From contig BFEA01000001.1 in assembly GCA_003427395.1 (NCBI GenBank), forward strand, positions 12,612,054 through 12,633,553: 21,500 nt of DNA. Reading direction: 5' to 3'. The translations under genes and the position numbers were made by a program. Below, one piece after another: positions 8,469 through 17,110 of the stretch. The notes under the pieces were generated by a model. That model worked only from the letters and a program-made list of their open reading frames with translations, was not told where the DNA came from and made no database searches. This stretch comes from Chara braunii (taxonomy: Eukaryota; Streptophyta; Charophyceae; Charales; Characeae). Positions within the stretch are counted from its first letter, which is position 1; each line of letters opens with the position of its first letter.

Positions 8469-8537
8469 TTTTTTTTTTTTTTTTTTTTTTTTTTAAACCC
8501 TACCAGTGTTAGTGTTGCTGATAAGAGCAGACACCAC
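8469..8537 (-). mobile_element. Short A-tailed retroposon, copy 3, truncated to its tail end
   Basis: T26 (8469-8494, the minus-strand A tail) is followed by a 43-bp segment ending GATAAGAGCAGACACCAC. That segment is almost identical to the one after the tail at 8709-8751. The head of the element (GGGACGCTGGACCC) is missing. An ambiguous base N at 8538 sits exactly where homology stops, so the truncation may be an assembly artefact. Confidence 0.7.
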
Positions 8538-8683
8538 NCCATGCCCGGGTGTACTAGTGGTTCAAACCACCACTTCGACAAGCCCTGTTCAGTTCCTTTC
8601 CAGTGGACACAGAATGAACCCACCGCTTCAGCCTACAGGAACCGAGGAGGCGTTTGTATGGGTGTGCTACATTCTGAGTACCC
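8538..8683. other. Spacer between two retroposon tails, starts with an ambiguous base
   Basis: About 145 bp with no repeat homology that I can see elsewhere in the window. It carries CTAGTGGTTCAAACC (8561-8575), which superficially resembles a Pol III B box, without a partner A box at the right distance. Confidence 0.35.
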
Positions 8684-8819
8684 TTTTTTTTTTTTTTTTT
8701 TTTTTTTTAAACCTACCAGTGTTAGTGTTGCTGATAAGAGCAGACACCACTAACACCTAGGTAGAGACTCCATCTATTGGTGGGGAGCGTCACCTGCTGG
8801 AAACCGGGTCCAGCGTCCC
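8684..8819 (-). mobile_element. Short A-tailed hairpin retroposon, copy 4, complete
   Basis: Read on the minus strand: GGGACGCTGGACCC at 8819 downwards, hairpin TCCAGC (8809-8814 on plus)/GCTGGA (8796-8801), the CTCCCCACCAATAGATGGAG core, GTGTTAGTGGTGTCTGCTCT, and an A25 tail (T25 at 8684-8708). This is the best full-length reference copy in the window, about 111 bp plus tail. It has no coding capacity. Confidence 0.85.
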
Positions 8820-8951
8820 ATTTACATAGCCTTTTGTCTCTTTATAAAGATATGTGAAAATAAAGACTGCCTCTTCAGCCAAACCAGGCCGCCAGATCCA
8901 ACTATTAGATCTAGCAGACGATATATCCCGGAAAAATCGAACAGCCCGACA

Positions 8952-9167
8952 ATGGAGACAAACTTTCCCTGCGATTACATCAGAATGCTAGAACTCTCAG
9001 AGATCCAAAAAATATTGCATTCATACTTCATTGAGGATACCACTGCAAATCCACCATTGCTCATTCCGACGGGGGGAAGGGTCAGGAAAACATTTCGGAG
9101 ATCTGAGTGTGGCTCCTGGAGGAAGCGAAAACCAGTCTTTGAAGCTCAAGAGGAAGTCTCGCTTTAG
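8952..9167 (+). CDS. Hypothetical 71-residue open frame
   Basis: The frame starts METNFPCDYIRMLELSEIQK and ends KPVFEAQEEVSL. Composition is mixed and not repeat-derived, but there is no recognised domain. It abuts the 3' end of the minus-strand LINE, so it might belong to an element or be an isolated exon. It could equally be chance. Confidence 0.2.
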   Translation: METNFPCDYIRMLELSEIQKILHSYFIEDTTANPPLLIPTGGRVRKTFRRSECGSWRKRKPVFEAQEEVSL

Positions 9168-9254
9168 AGTTTCCCCTTGTTCTTCCTTCCCCGGCCATTT
9201 CACTTCTCCCAAGCACCCTCCTTCATTTCCTCCCAGCCAATCTTGATTGAATTT

Positions 9255-11590
9255 TTAAATACAGTTAATTATATCTTTTTTTTTATGAAGCTGTTGTATC
9301 TTCGTTCGCACTACTGACCAGTGTGCTCGTATTTCTGTCTGTACAAATTGAATAATTAGCTCAGCAAATTCCATCCCTTCCAGTTTTACATCTTCTCTTT
9401 CATATACACACCTCTTATACCATAATGCCCATAGAATGGCCTTTCGCCCAAGTTCGAACAAATTCCTCTGAAATTCTGAAAGTTGTATTTCCTGTGGTTC
9501 TCATTGACCCAGTAGGATGACTTTCCAATCCCATGGCCAGTCAATTCCTGTCAGTGCTCTCCACACACAGTCCTATCTTCTCCATAATAACACCGTTCCA
9601 GGACATTGAATGAATACATGCTCAATCGTTTCTCTGATTCTCTTGTTGGGGAAGACAGATAGACATGCTTTACACGATGGGAGAGCCAGACCCGTTGCTC
9701 TAGATTGGTGTGATCGATGAGCCAATCATTCGTTGGAAGACTTCGATGAAGTATTTTCCACTGTAACGAGGAGAACTTAGCATGCCGTTTTTTTAGTTGA
9801 TTACATAATTTATATTTTTGATGCTTTGTATATCACTGTTCAAGTGCCTGGTCCATCTGTCCCTTATTACCTATGCTGCATCCACCTTAGGTCTAAGCAG
9901 ACGATATGCTGCCTTAACTGTTAGGGATTGTAGAGTACATGGTTTACTCCTTGTACCTGTCTGCCATACCCATTCGTCTGGGCAAAGGGTAGATCTGGAA
10001 TAGGGCATTTCGGATGGAAGGCCCTCCATCCAATGGTGGCCGAAATAAAAATAACTCTGATTCTAAACATTTCGTTGAATGGGAAGAACTCCACCTGGTT
10101 ATCTGGTATCGAAATGAGCAGATGATTTGCCGTTATTTTGAACAAGGCTACTCGGGCTCCTTCCTCAAGTAGACTCATGATTTGCCCAACCTTCCAATCT
10201 CGTGGATCTTGTGTAGTTGTTACAAAATCACCTTCTTGAAACTTCACACCATTTCTCAATTCTCTGATCCATGCCAAAGGGATGAAACTAGTTATGTGGT
10301 CCCAGTTCTGGTCCAATTTGTGGGCGTAAGTAATTATTTTCTTAAGTTGATCTGGATTTTTCCATCCTCTCTTCTGTAGATCCCAAATGTCTTTAATCCG
10401 TATGACCCCTTTTTTTACCTATTGAGACCAGGGAGGAGTGGAGCTATTATACACGCAGCCGTTAACATCTGTAATCCATTTGTTACCAAATAGAGGTTGC
10501 CTCATGATTTCCTCAAAGCGTGTGGGTTTAGGTTTGTTGGGTAGTGGTAGTTTCCTCCACACTTTCAGAAGAGACACCCATAGAGTATCTAGGATAAGGT
10601 CTCTATGAGTAGCACTTCTTTCCCCTTCATTTCTTAAGTGTGCAGAAGGATGAGGAATATGCCAAAATATGTTTTTCTACCCAAGTAAGGGGATGAACTT
10701 CAGGTGGTGCGACCGGTGCCAATTTCCTGATTTGTTGTAGGGCTAAGGTTTGCCACGGCTTGTCTATACCAAGAATGAGATCAATCATCCATTGAAGGGA
10801 CAAAGCTTGACACTGTAGGGTGGGGTCCAAAATTCCTAACCCTCCTCTGGACTTAGGTTGGATGAGGGTAGACCATGCCACTCTAGGAATTACCTTTTGA
10901 AGCTCATGATCTCCTCTCCAGAGAAATATCGTCACTTGTTTTAAGAGATGTTTGATTCCTGGATTGCTAATTGCCCAAATTGCTGATTTGTACCAAATTG
11001 AAGCAAACACCACATTATTTATGACCAGTGCCCTCCCTAAAAGAGAGGTATGTTGATTCTTCCATTGATTCATCTTTTGGATTGCGGGCTTTGAAATCTA
11101 TTCATCACTAGTTGTGGGTTTGCCCAAAGCAGTCAACGATACACCTAATACTCTCAGAGGGGCTTCTAATGGCAACCATTGTATTATGGGGGATTTGGGT
11201 GGATGACCACCATTTGAGTGGATCCACCATCCTTGCGTTTTACTTCCCCAATTGACTACCATGTCTGAGAGGGCGGAAATTTTGTCCAAAAGGTTTTTTA
11301 TTTCTTCCATGTTTGTCTCTGAAGCCTCTATTATGATCGTAAGATCATCTGCAAACATTGAGGTTATTTGTATTGCCTATTTCGGGGTTCCTGAAATGCT
11401 AAGTCGTTTGATATTATGATTAGCTCTAAGGTTGGCACCCAGGGCTTCCATTACAATAATAAAAAGAAAAGGAGTCAGAGGGTCGCCTTGCCTTACTGAC
11501 CTCTGAAGGCGGATTTATGGAGACAGCAACCCATTCACAAGAATACGTGTGGTGGCATTTATATGTAGAATTTCAACCCATCTACGCATG
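9255..11590 (-). pseudogene. Decayed LINE (non-LTR retrotransposon) ORF2: reverse transcriptase to zf-RVT and C-terminus
   Basis: Reading down the minus strand, the pieces follow LINE order. First comes MRRWVEILHINATTRILVNG (11588 on). The palm motif RQGDPLTPFLFIIVMEAL follows at about 11490-11440, then the catalytic FADD at 11355-11344. Next are thumb-like sequence (10627-11073, with FLWRGDHELQKVIPRVAW) and a conserved linker with IPLAWIRELRNGVKFQEGDF (9921-10316). A zf-RVT-like block, CKACLSVF...ETIEHVFIQCPGTVLLWRR, lies at about 9690-9585. The C-terminal ELGRKAILWALWYKRCVYER reaches 9255. From 11588 to 10627 the frame is constant and broken only by in-frame stops (11515, about 11378, 11098). 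Later parts have frameshifts and more stops. An intact ORF2 would copy LINE RNA by target-primed reverse transcription in the nucleus. This copy cannot, lacking the endonuclease and the N-terminal half of the RT. A short retroposon interrupts its 5' side. Confidence 0.9.
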
Positions 11591-11646
11591 TTGGGTCCAG
11601 TGTTGAAGGCTAAATCTATTGGCGGGGAGCAGCACCTGCTGGATCC
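11591..11646 (-). mobile_element. Short hairpin retroposon, copy 5, fragment inside the LINE RT
   Basis: The core TCTATTGGCGGGGAGCAGCA (plus strand) and flanking GGGTCCAGTGTTGAAGGCT match the family. The copy stops at the 5' hairpin (GCTGGA at 11638-11643, second arm missing) and has no A tail. It is read through in the LINE frame as CCSPPIDLAFNTGP, directly joined to the RT segment GPNMRRW. Confidence 0.7.
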
Positions 11647-11857
11647 GAAGGAATACCCCAAAACCCCATTGAGAGAAATGGAGAGAAACCGCATCGCGAT
11701 GGCGTTGTCTACTGCTTGTCTTTCCTTTCCTCCTCGTGATGTCTTATCCATCATCGACGATATCGGCCAGGTCTGAAGCCACCATTTTTGTCCTCCTGAC
11801 ATGTCCCCTGCAGCAAGTCTGACCCTCTTTCCTCTCTCTCTCTCTTGTCCTGCTTGT
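11647..11857. other. Sequence 5' of the broken LINE, unassigned
   Basis: The LINE frame stays open here on the minus strand to about 11802 (MSGGQKWWLQTWPISSMMDK at its start), but the peptide does not match RT motifs expected upstream of the palm. A CT-rich run lies at 11829-11850. It is probably non-LINE sequence joined at the retroposon fragment. Confidence 0.35.
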
Positions 11858-12148
11858 TGATCACCCCCTGTTCTCTATCTTTTGTTGTTGTCCTCCCTGT
11901 GTTTACTCTACCCTTATCTGTTGTTGGATACAACTGCAGCCGTGGTTAGCTTCCTAATCAGTTACCGAAAAAGATGGCATGGCAATAACCTTCCACCGTC
12001 AACAGGGTTTCTGCCGATGAGGGAGATAATAGGAGCCCATGTGGCTGATCTCTGGCAGGTTATGTCTTCACACGGCCGTGATCTCTCCCTAGGAGAATCT
12101 TTCCCTTACAGCTTTTCTAGTATTCTACTCTTGTGTTCCTGCTTGTGA
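11858..12148 (+). CDS. Open frame with a membrane segment then a proline-rich hinge; weak cytochrome P450 N-terminus resemblance
   Basis: The frame has no ATG before its hydrophobic stretch (LLLLSSLCLLYPYLLLD..AAVVSFLI). It continues YRKRWHGNNLPPSTGFLPMR, then an amphipathic segment, and ends at a TGA (12146-12148). Membrane anchor, basic residues, LPPxxGFLP hinge is the order seen at the start of microsomal P450s. There is no heme-binding Cys motif or any other P450 region in the window, so the assignment is weak. It might be a first exon, a pseudogene scrap or coincidence. Confidence 0.2.
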
Positions 12149-12771
12149 TGTGGCTGGGTGCAGGATCTAGTTCTGGACATGGCTTTGATCTGTCTCCTTG
12201 GGGCATATAGATCGTGAATGTGCATGCGTCTAGATTCATCTAGCCATCTCCTTCCCCTTGTACCACCCATTTCTCCTCCCTCCCCTGTGTTTGCAAGGGA
12301 GTGATTTCCCATCCCGTCACTAATCCTTCCCAGGTGTCTTGCATTCAGCGCATAGTGGTTGGAAACAGATTGTACTGTGATTGCTTCTCCAGATCACACA
12401 TTGCTTCACTCAGGCAGCGACTCACCAGGTAGTGACTTCAGACAAGTGTCCCTCTTGATGTGGCTCTGGCAGGAGCAGTGCTCACCCCGTCATCAATCAG
12501 TGAAGCTGCCTGAGCTTCTATCTGCTGCCCGGCCAATGTCCTGACACACTCTGTATTTCTGCCTGAACTTTGCCTCCCACTTCGACCAGGTGCATAGCAG
12601 GCATCAGGCCAATCCCGGGGACATATGTACAACATGCCAAAACTAGCCAAGCTGCACCCACGCCTGTGGAAGCGGAAGGTGGGCGCCTTGCCACCTTCAT
12701 TGAAGGCTATCGCCAGGAAGCTTTGTCCTCGTGCAGGCATCTGCTGACATCGACGGCATGCAGCCCAGCAT
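12149..12771. other. Gene-free stretch
   Basis: Several open frames of 60-140 codons overlap on both strands. None has a motif or convincing composition, and the 142-codon minus-strand frame (12438-12866) partly derives from the 39-bp direct repeat. No RNA gene seen. Confidence 0.35.
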
Positions 12772-12849
12772 GATCCCGCCAGGCTTGCTGGGTGCAGCGC
12801 AGAACAGCGTGATCCCATCAGGCTTGCTGGGTGCAGCGCAGAACAGCGC
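12772..12849. repeat. 39-bp direct repeat, two copies
   Basis: GATCCCGCCAGGCTTGCTGG-type units span 12772-12810 and 12811-12849 and differ at only a few positions (GATCCCGCC/GATCCCATC, final T/C). A partial third start (GATCCCG) follows at 12851. The unit is 13 codons long; in the plus frame starting at 12731 it reads IPPGLLGAAQNSV then IPSGLLGAAQNSA. Near identity suggests recent duplication. Confidence 0.9.
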
Positions 12850-12882
12850 AGATCCCGAGACACCACTCACTCAGTACAGTCT

Positions 12883-13562
12883 TCAGTTCGGATTTTTGCC
12901 ATTATCCCACTCTTGCCAAATTAGTTCATGCATCAGATCACATTTGAGATGGATCTGTAACTCCTCTTGTTGCTGTCGAGTCATTGATTCCCGGGAGAAC
13001 TCACTGCATTCGCGGGCCAAGAACCGAAGCCCCTGTTGAACCATTCGATAGAATAGTTGTACAATGGTCTGTATTGACACCAGAAGGCCCAATTGCCGTT
13101 CACAGATTGTCAGGAGGATGCAAGAGAGAGCACTAAAGGTATCGAGTTTGTGAAAGCCCTTCCCAAAGTCGGACTCTCTTCTCCGACGGCAATGCAGCTT
13201 GTGTGGGGTTGCGGTCCAGCCCTTCTAGGAGGCTGGCTACTTGGAGCTATTCAAGGTACAGCGATCCTGGGGAGGCTGTCTTGCAGATCAACCAGATTGC
13301 ACCTCTGGAACAGCTAAGACAGCTTTGATATCCACAAGCTCTTAATGTCGTTTAGATCGCATCTGGTCTCTCCTGACCAGTCTGACCATCCAGAAGTCTG
13401 CCCATCCCCCACTTCAATAAGACCTTTGCCAAGGTTACTGTCTAGAACATAAAGCATGCTGCCCGAATGGCTGCGTCCCCGCGTTTGACACGGTATAATA
13501 GTTGAACCAGCCACTGTTTGGTCACCCCCAGGTAGTAGACGACACAAGCGCCCCGTTCCCAC
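12883..13562 (-). other. Two neighbouring minus-strand open frames, possible exons of an unrecognised gene
   Basis: 13314-13562 encodes 82 residues, with MLYVLDSNLGKGLIEVGDGQ in the middle. 12883-13092 encodes 69 residues (with QTIVQLFYRMVQQGLRFLAR, then a Gln/Glu-rich helix). Both have mixed, protein-like composition without low-complexity bias, but no family is recognised and the intervening 220 bp carries stops. I have not found convincing splice sites. They may be chance or remnants. Confidence 0.2.
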
Positions 13563-13651
13563 TGACAGGAAGGTCGAAATGGAAACAACGGGTTGAAAAG
13601 GGAGTGTATGGAATATTCAGTCTACAAACTAGAAAACGGTGAACAACCTGT

Positions 13652-14721
13652 GAACGCAAACTGGGCACATAAAGGATATGGACCTGGGCTTACGGGAACT
13701 GCAAGGAGCTATCCCGTTAGCCTGGGTCCAAACTCGGAGGAAGGGGCCAGACATCAGACCGGGGGACTGGGTCATTCATGAGGACTCGTTCCTCCTTCCA
13801 ATGACAATCTATAAGATCCACCAATTGCAGGTACCAGAGGCCAGTATTCATGCCTACTGCCCAGTCTTTCGAGGAGAAAGATGGTCGGAGCTACAATGCC
13901 AAGAGGACCTAGACAGAGGACACCATACTGACTCACTCAAAAGAGTGTGAGTACTGGAGGACCACAAACAGGGCCCATGCCTATATGAGCCCTTCACCCC
14001 CATCCACTCCCTGCCATTTGACCCAATACAATGGGAATGGAGATGGGGACACCGGAAAAGAATGATGCCCTGGCAATATACTGTTAAAAAGGGGTACAGG
14101 GAAAGAGGAATATTGTCACCACTGTGTGCTTACTGCACCCACGCCCACCCCAGGAGAAGGGCAACCTTGGAACACTGCTTGTTAGAATGTCAAATGGTTG
14201 CTCAACTATGGCAGTGGTGGGACGCGGCATGGCATTACATTACCTGCGAACACCTTCCCTGGAACACCTATACGATGTTGCTAGGGGGGACACCGCCAAA
14301 TGGGGGCGGATGGTCGCCATTCATGATGAACCCTTTTAAACAAACACGCCTTACGGTCTTGATGGCTGCCTGGAGGATGCGCTGTGCCTTTGAAAGAAAG
14401 CAGCACACCTTCGGATACATGGAAGCTGGAGCGACCATAATAGACAGCATCATAATAAAGACCCATGAGGCATGGAAGGACATGCGAGAAATGGTATAGA
14501 AAGAACCGGACGCAGAAAGGAAAGCGGGCATTCGAGCATCCTTCTCCTCCTTATGGACGGACAGAAACAACAGACTTTGCCGCTTGGACCACGGGGACGA
14601 CCTGCAATGGCAATGGCAGCACTGGCTGTCGACTGAGGAGCACTGGGAGCAGTTACCCAGGCAACACTTCAAAGTACAATGCAATCCTACAAATTTCGTA
14701 CTAATCCAAACCGGTCAGTAG
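13652..14721 (+). pseudogene. Decayed LINE ORF2 C-terminal part: linker, zf-RVT and tail
   Basis: A single reading frame runs from after the TGA at 13651 to the TAG at 14719-14721, interrupted only by TGA (13948) and TAG (14497). It contains IPLAWVQTRRKGPDIRPGDW, which aligns with IPLAWIRELRNGVKFQEGDF of the minus-strand LINE. It then has a zf-RVT-like block: LCAYC, HPRRRATLEHCLLECQMVAQ and LWQWW. A C-terminal helix-rich region (AAWRMRCAFERKQHTFGY, ASFSSLWTDRNNRLC) follows. The two LINEs are related but too different to be copies of one another. The RT domain is missing upstream. The final stop lies 14 bp before the composite tRNA-headed repeat, which could mean that the repeat is the LINE's 3' partner or a separate insertion. 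Confidence 0.8.
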
Positions 14722-14737
14722 AGCCTCCCTCGGTCCA

Positions 14738-14835
14738 GTTGATGTAGCTCAGTGGTTAGATCACCGGTTGGAAATGCGCATTGTGCTATGAGGTTGCGGG
14801 CTCAAAACTCCGCAGCCTTGCGCATGGACACCGGC
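14738..14835 (+). other. tRNA-like fold at the head of composite repeat copy 1
   Basis: GTTGATGT (14738-14745) can pair with ACACCGGC (14828-14835) with two G.U pairs and one mismatch, like an acceptor stem. TAGCTCAGTGGTTAGATCA matches a tRNA D-arm and Pol III A box. In place of separate anticodon and T arms there is one long hairpin. It has ATGCGCA (14774-14780)/TGCGCAT (14819-14825) enclosing AGGTTGCGG (14791-14799)/CCGCAGCCT (14810-14818), with a T-loop-like CTCAAAACT. It is not a functional tRNA: no standard anticodon arm. It is best read as a tRNA-derived promoter head. Confidence 0.7.
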
Positions 14836-15075
14836 AGGGCGTTAGAATGACGCACGGCTGGACACACACTCCCTTGGGATGACACAGGTAAGTTATTACA
14901 GACACTGCCTGCGCACCACCCAAGGGGTAGTCCATGGTTGTTGTATGTGGGAACTGGTCGATGATGGGTATCCTGATGTTCTTGGTCTACAGGGTTGCCA
15001 TGAGACTGCTGGGTGGCTCACATAGTCCGGTTTACTTGAGCCCAGCAGAGCACAGCTACAGTCTATTTCACAGTG

Positions 15076-15131
15076 TAGGTCAATAGGTTAGGTCACTTGC
15101 ACGATTCACATAAGGTCCTGTGTTCGATACC
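15076..15131 (+). promoter_or_regulatory. Second internal Pol III-like A box and B box, copy 1
   Basis: TAGGTCAATAGG (15076-15087) resembles an A box, and GTTCGATACC (15122-15131) differs from the B-box core GTTCGANTCC at a single position. Their spacing, 46 nt start to start, is that of a tRNA gene. A D-arm-like GGTC...GGTC pairing through wobbles is possible. No acceptor stem is evident. Copy 2 keeps both boxes at the same spacing. Confidence 0.5.
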
Positions 15132-15162
15132 AGACTGTAAATTAGGGCTGGTCATCCTCTTA

Positions 15163-15720
15163 GTACGTGGTCAAAGGATTGAGGCTGGCATAGCAGTTCC
15201 TTAGTACGGGATGTCCGGAGTGTCAAAAGTGCACTTTACGGCAGGGCCGAAACGGGCTCCAGGGACATACGAGGGAACAGAGCATTGTCTGCTCTCAGAT
15301 TACCATACAACACAGGGCTAAGAGATTATGCAGGGTCAATACATACAGTCCACGATTCACGATTGAGGGTGGGCTATCCTCCTAGTACGTACCTTGTTGA
15401 GGCTGGCATAGCAGTCCTTAGTACTGATGTCGGGGGTGTCAGGAGATACTGCACCTTACGGAACGGGCTCCAGGGATATACGAGGGAACGGAGGATCCAT
15501 CTCTCTACCATCAACATCACAGTACACTGTAGTAAAGAGACAACATAAGGATAAAGAAACTCAGTCCATAACTCATGACCTAGGGTTGGCTATCCTCGTA
15601 GTACGTAGCATAGGGTTGAGGCTGGCATAGCAGTTCCTTAGTACGTGATGTCGAGGGTGTCATGGCCGGAACGGGCTCCAGGGACATACGAGGGAACGGA
15701 GGATACCCAGCTCTCTATGA
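15163..15720 (+). repeat. Three internal tandem units (~218 bp) of composite copy 1
   Basis: GGCTGGCATAGCAG starts at 15183, 15401 and 15620 (offsets 218 and 219). Each is preceded by a CTNGTCATCCTCNTAGTACGT-type block and followed by TTAGTACG, a GGTGTCA block and CGGGCTCCAGGGACATACGA. Units 2 and 3 have internal deletions relative to unit 1 in different places. Confidence 0.85.
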
Positions 15721-16095
15721 TCACCACACAACTAAGATAGATGGGAGTCACTGTGCACCCTCATGAAGACCTGTGGTAGCATGTTCAAACCTAGCTCCCG
15801 AAGTCCCCGTGCCTCAACCGGGGCTGAGCAGGGGGTAGGCGTCTCTGCTTAGCCCGGGTACCTGCAACAGCCGTCTGGTCAGGTCACCTCGCCAAGATGG
15901 CAATGGGTGATGGTCCTGGGTGGTTAACACTAGGGTAGGACAGTAGGGGTGGGGGTGCGCCAGGGCAAAAGATGAGAGGAAGGGTGGGTGGGGTCTTCAG
16001 AGGGGTTCATCTGGACAACCAAGTGGCCGAGTACTGTGGGTGACTGCCATCCATCTAGTATCCCACCTCTAAAACAACCTCCGTCAAACATCTGC

Positions 16096-16495
16096 TTATC
16101 CCCAGTGTCCCTCCCCTTCAGGTCCCCCTCCTTCACCGTCGCCACCGCCCACCTACCACCTTAACCCCGTCCCTGACCACATCCTATGCCTCCCTATGGC
16201 CTCCTTCAACCTCAGCCACTGCACTGTACAAGTAGAACGGGCCTGAGTGGCCTGAGTAATACTGGACTCCAATATCTGAACTGATGCAAAGGGATGCAGT
16301 TTATCAGAATCTGGTTCTGATGTCAGAACTAAGCATGCTATCATTTGATTCAGGCCTAAAGTAGGCTATCATGTAGGCAAGCAAATCAGGATTACTGCAT
16401 AGTGCAGCCTGCCAAATTTCATGTTTTTAGGCGAGTCCTTCAGTCACCTGTCATCACAACTGTATACCTGATCAAACAAGCATCTTATATGTTCA
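16096..16495. other. Gene-free spacer
   Basis: C-rich at first (16110-16200), then mixed sequence. No open frame over 65 codons, no repeat homology and no RNA gene seen. Confidence 0.4.
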
Positions 16496-16640
16496 GGGAC
16501 GCTGGACCCGCTTTCCAGCAGGTGCTGCTCCCCACCGGGAAGTGCTTGGTGTCTGCTCTTACCACCACCCCTAGCACCCACTCGGGTTGAATTTTTTTTT
16601 AAAGAAAAAAAAGAAAAAAGAAAAGAAAAGGCAAATAAAA
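16496..16640 (+). mobile_element. Short A-tailed hairpin retroposon, copy 6
   Basis: GGGACGCTGGACCC starts at 16496. The hairpin GCTGGA (16501-16506)/TCCAGC (16514-16519) is intact. CAGCAGGTGCTGCTCCCCAC follows, then a deletion of the AATAGATGG core, then TTGGTGTCTGCTCTTACCAC, and an impure A-rich tail (about 16602-16640) after a T run. The eroded tail suggests an older copy than the one at 6699. Confidence 0.75.
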
Positions 16641-17110
16641 AATGTTTCTCTTGAAAAAGGGAAGAGAGAAGAAAGAAAAGGTACCCCCAATTGCCAACAC
16701 AGTCCGTGTATCAGTCATGTATGGCAGTCTGTGGGACATTGGCCCCAGTTACCAACCAATAGAAAAGCGCCAGTATAAATATGAAACAAAAAAGCCTGCA
16801 ATTTCAGAGAGCCAACGAATGGTGGCTCTGAAAACTGCAGGCACACTGCATAACCCCTTTCTTTTCTGTTTTCTGAAAAGAAGGAAAAAGAAGAAAAAGT
16901 GAAAGAAAGTACGTCTTCGAGTTGGGGGATGGGGATTGGGGTAAAGGGGTGCAGAGTCTGAAAAATTTGCTTGTTTCCCAGGGCATGACACGTGGGGGCG
17001 AAGAGTACAGGACATAAAAAGAATGCAGCTGCAGAAAAAGGAAAGCTTCAAGAGAGGGAAGAAGGGACTTTAAGAAAGGGAAAAAGGGAGCCAAAATCTC
17101 CTGTCTGAGA
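16641..17110. other. Purine-rich gene-free stretch
   Basis: Plus strand is dominated by AAG/GAA runs, notably 16870-16910 and 17030-17100. Lys-rich or Phe/Ser-rich frames on either strand follow from this composition and are not called as genes. Confidence 0.45.

Larger units (their letters stand above)
14736..16095 (+). mobile_element. Composite tRNA-headed retroposon-like repeat, copy 1 (~1.36 kb)
   Basis: It aligns over its whole length with 19937-21277. Shared order: tRNA-like head (14738-14835), GGCAGGGCGTTAGAATGACG region, CCCTTGGGATGACACAGGTA, a CTGCTGGG/CCCAGCAG inverted repeat (15006-15013/15041-15048), a second Pol III-like box pair (15076-15131), and three ~218-bp internal units. 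A distal segment contains GGTCAGGTCACCTC, and the end is near CAACCTCCGTC. Neither copy encodes a protein or contains TTTT on this strand. This copy lacks an A tail. It is non-autonomous by content. A 3' relationship to the adjacent LINE is possible but not shown, because copy 2 begins at the same point without a LINE. Confidence 0.8.

Noticed and set aside
8561-8575. B-box-like GGTTCAAACC between retroposon tails
   Set aside because: No A box at a suitable distance upstream and no repeat homology.
12438-12866. 142-codon minus-strand frame as a gene
   Set aside because: Part of its length is the 39-bp duplication and the rest has no recognisable domain. Overlapping plus-strand frames are equally long.
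14738-14835. Functional tRNA gene
   Set aside because: A box and D-arm are good, but there is no standard anticodon stem-loop and the T-arm is merged into a long hairpin. The sequence recurs at the head of a dispersed repeat.
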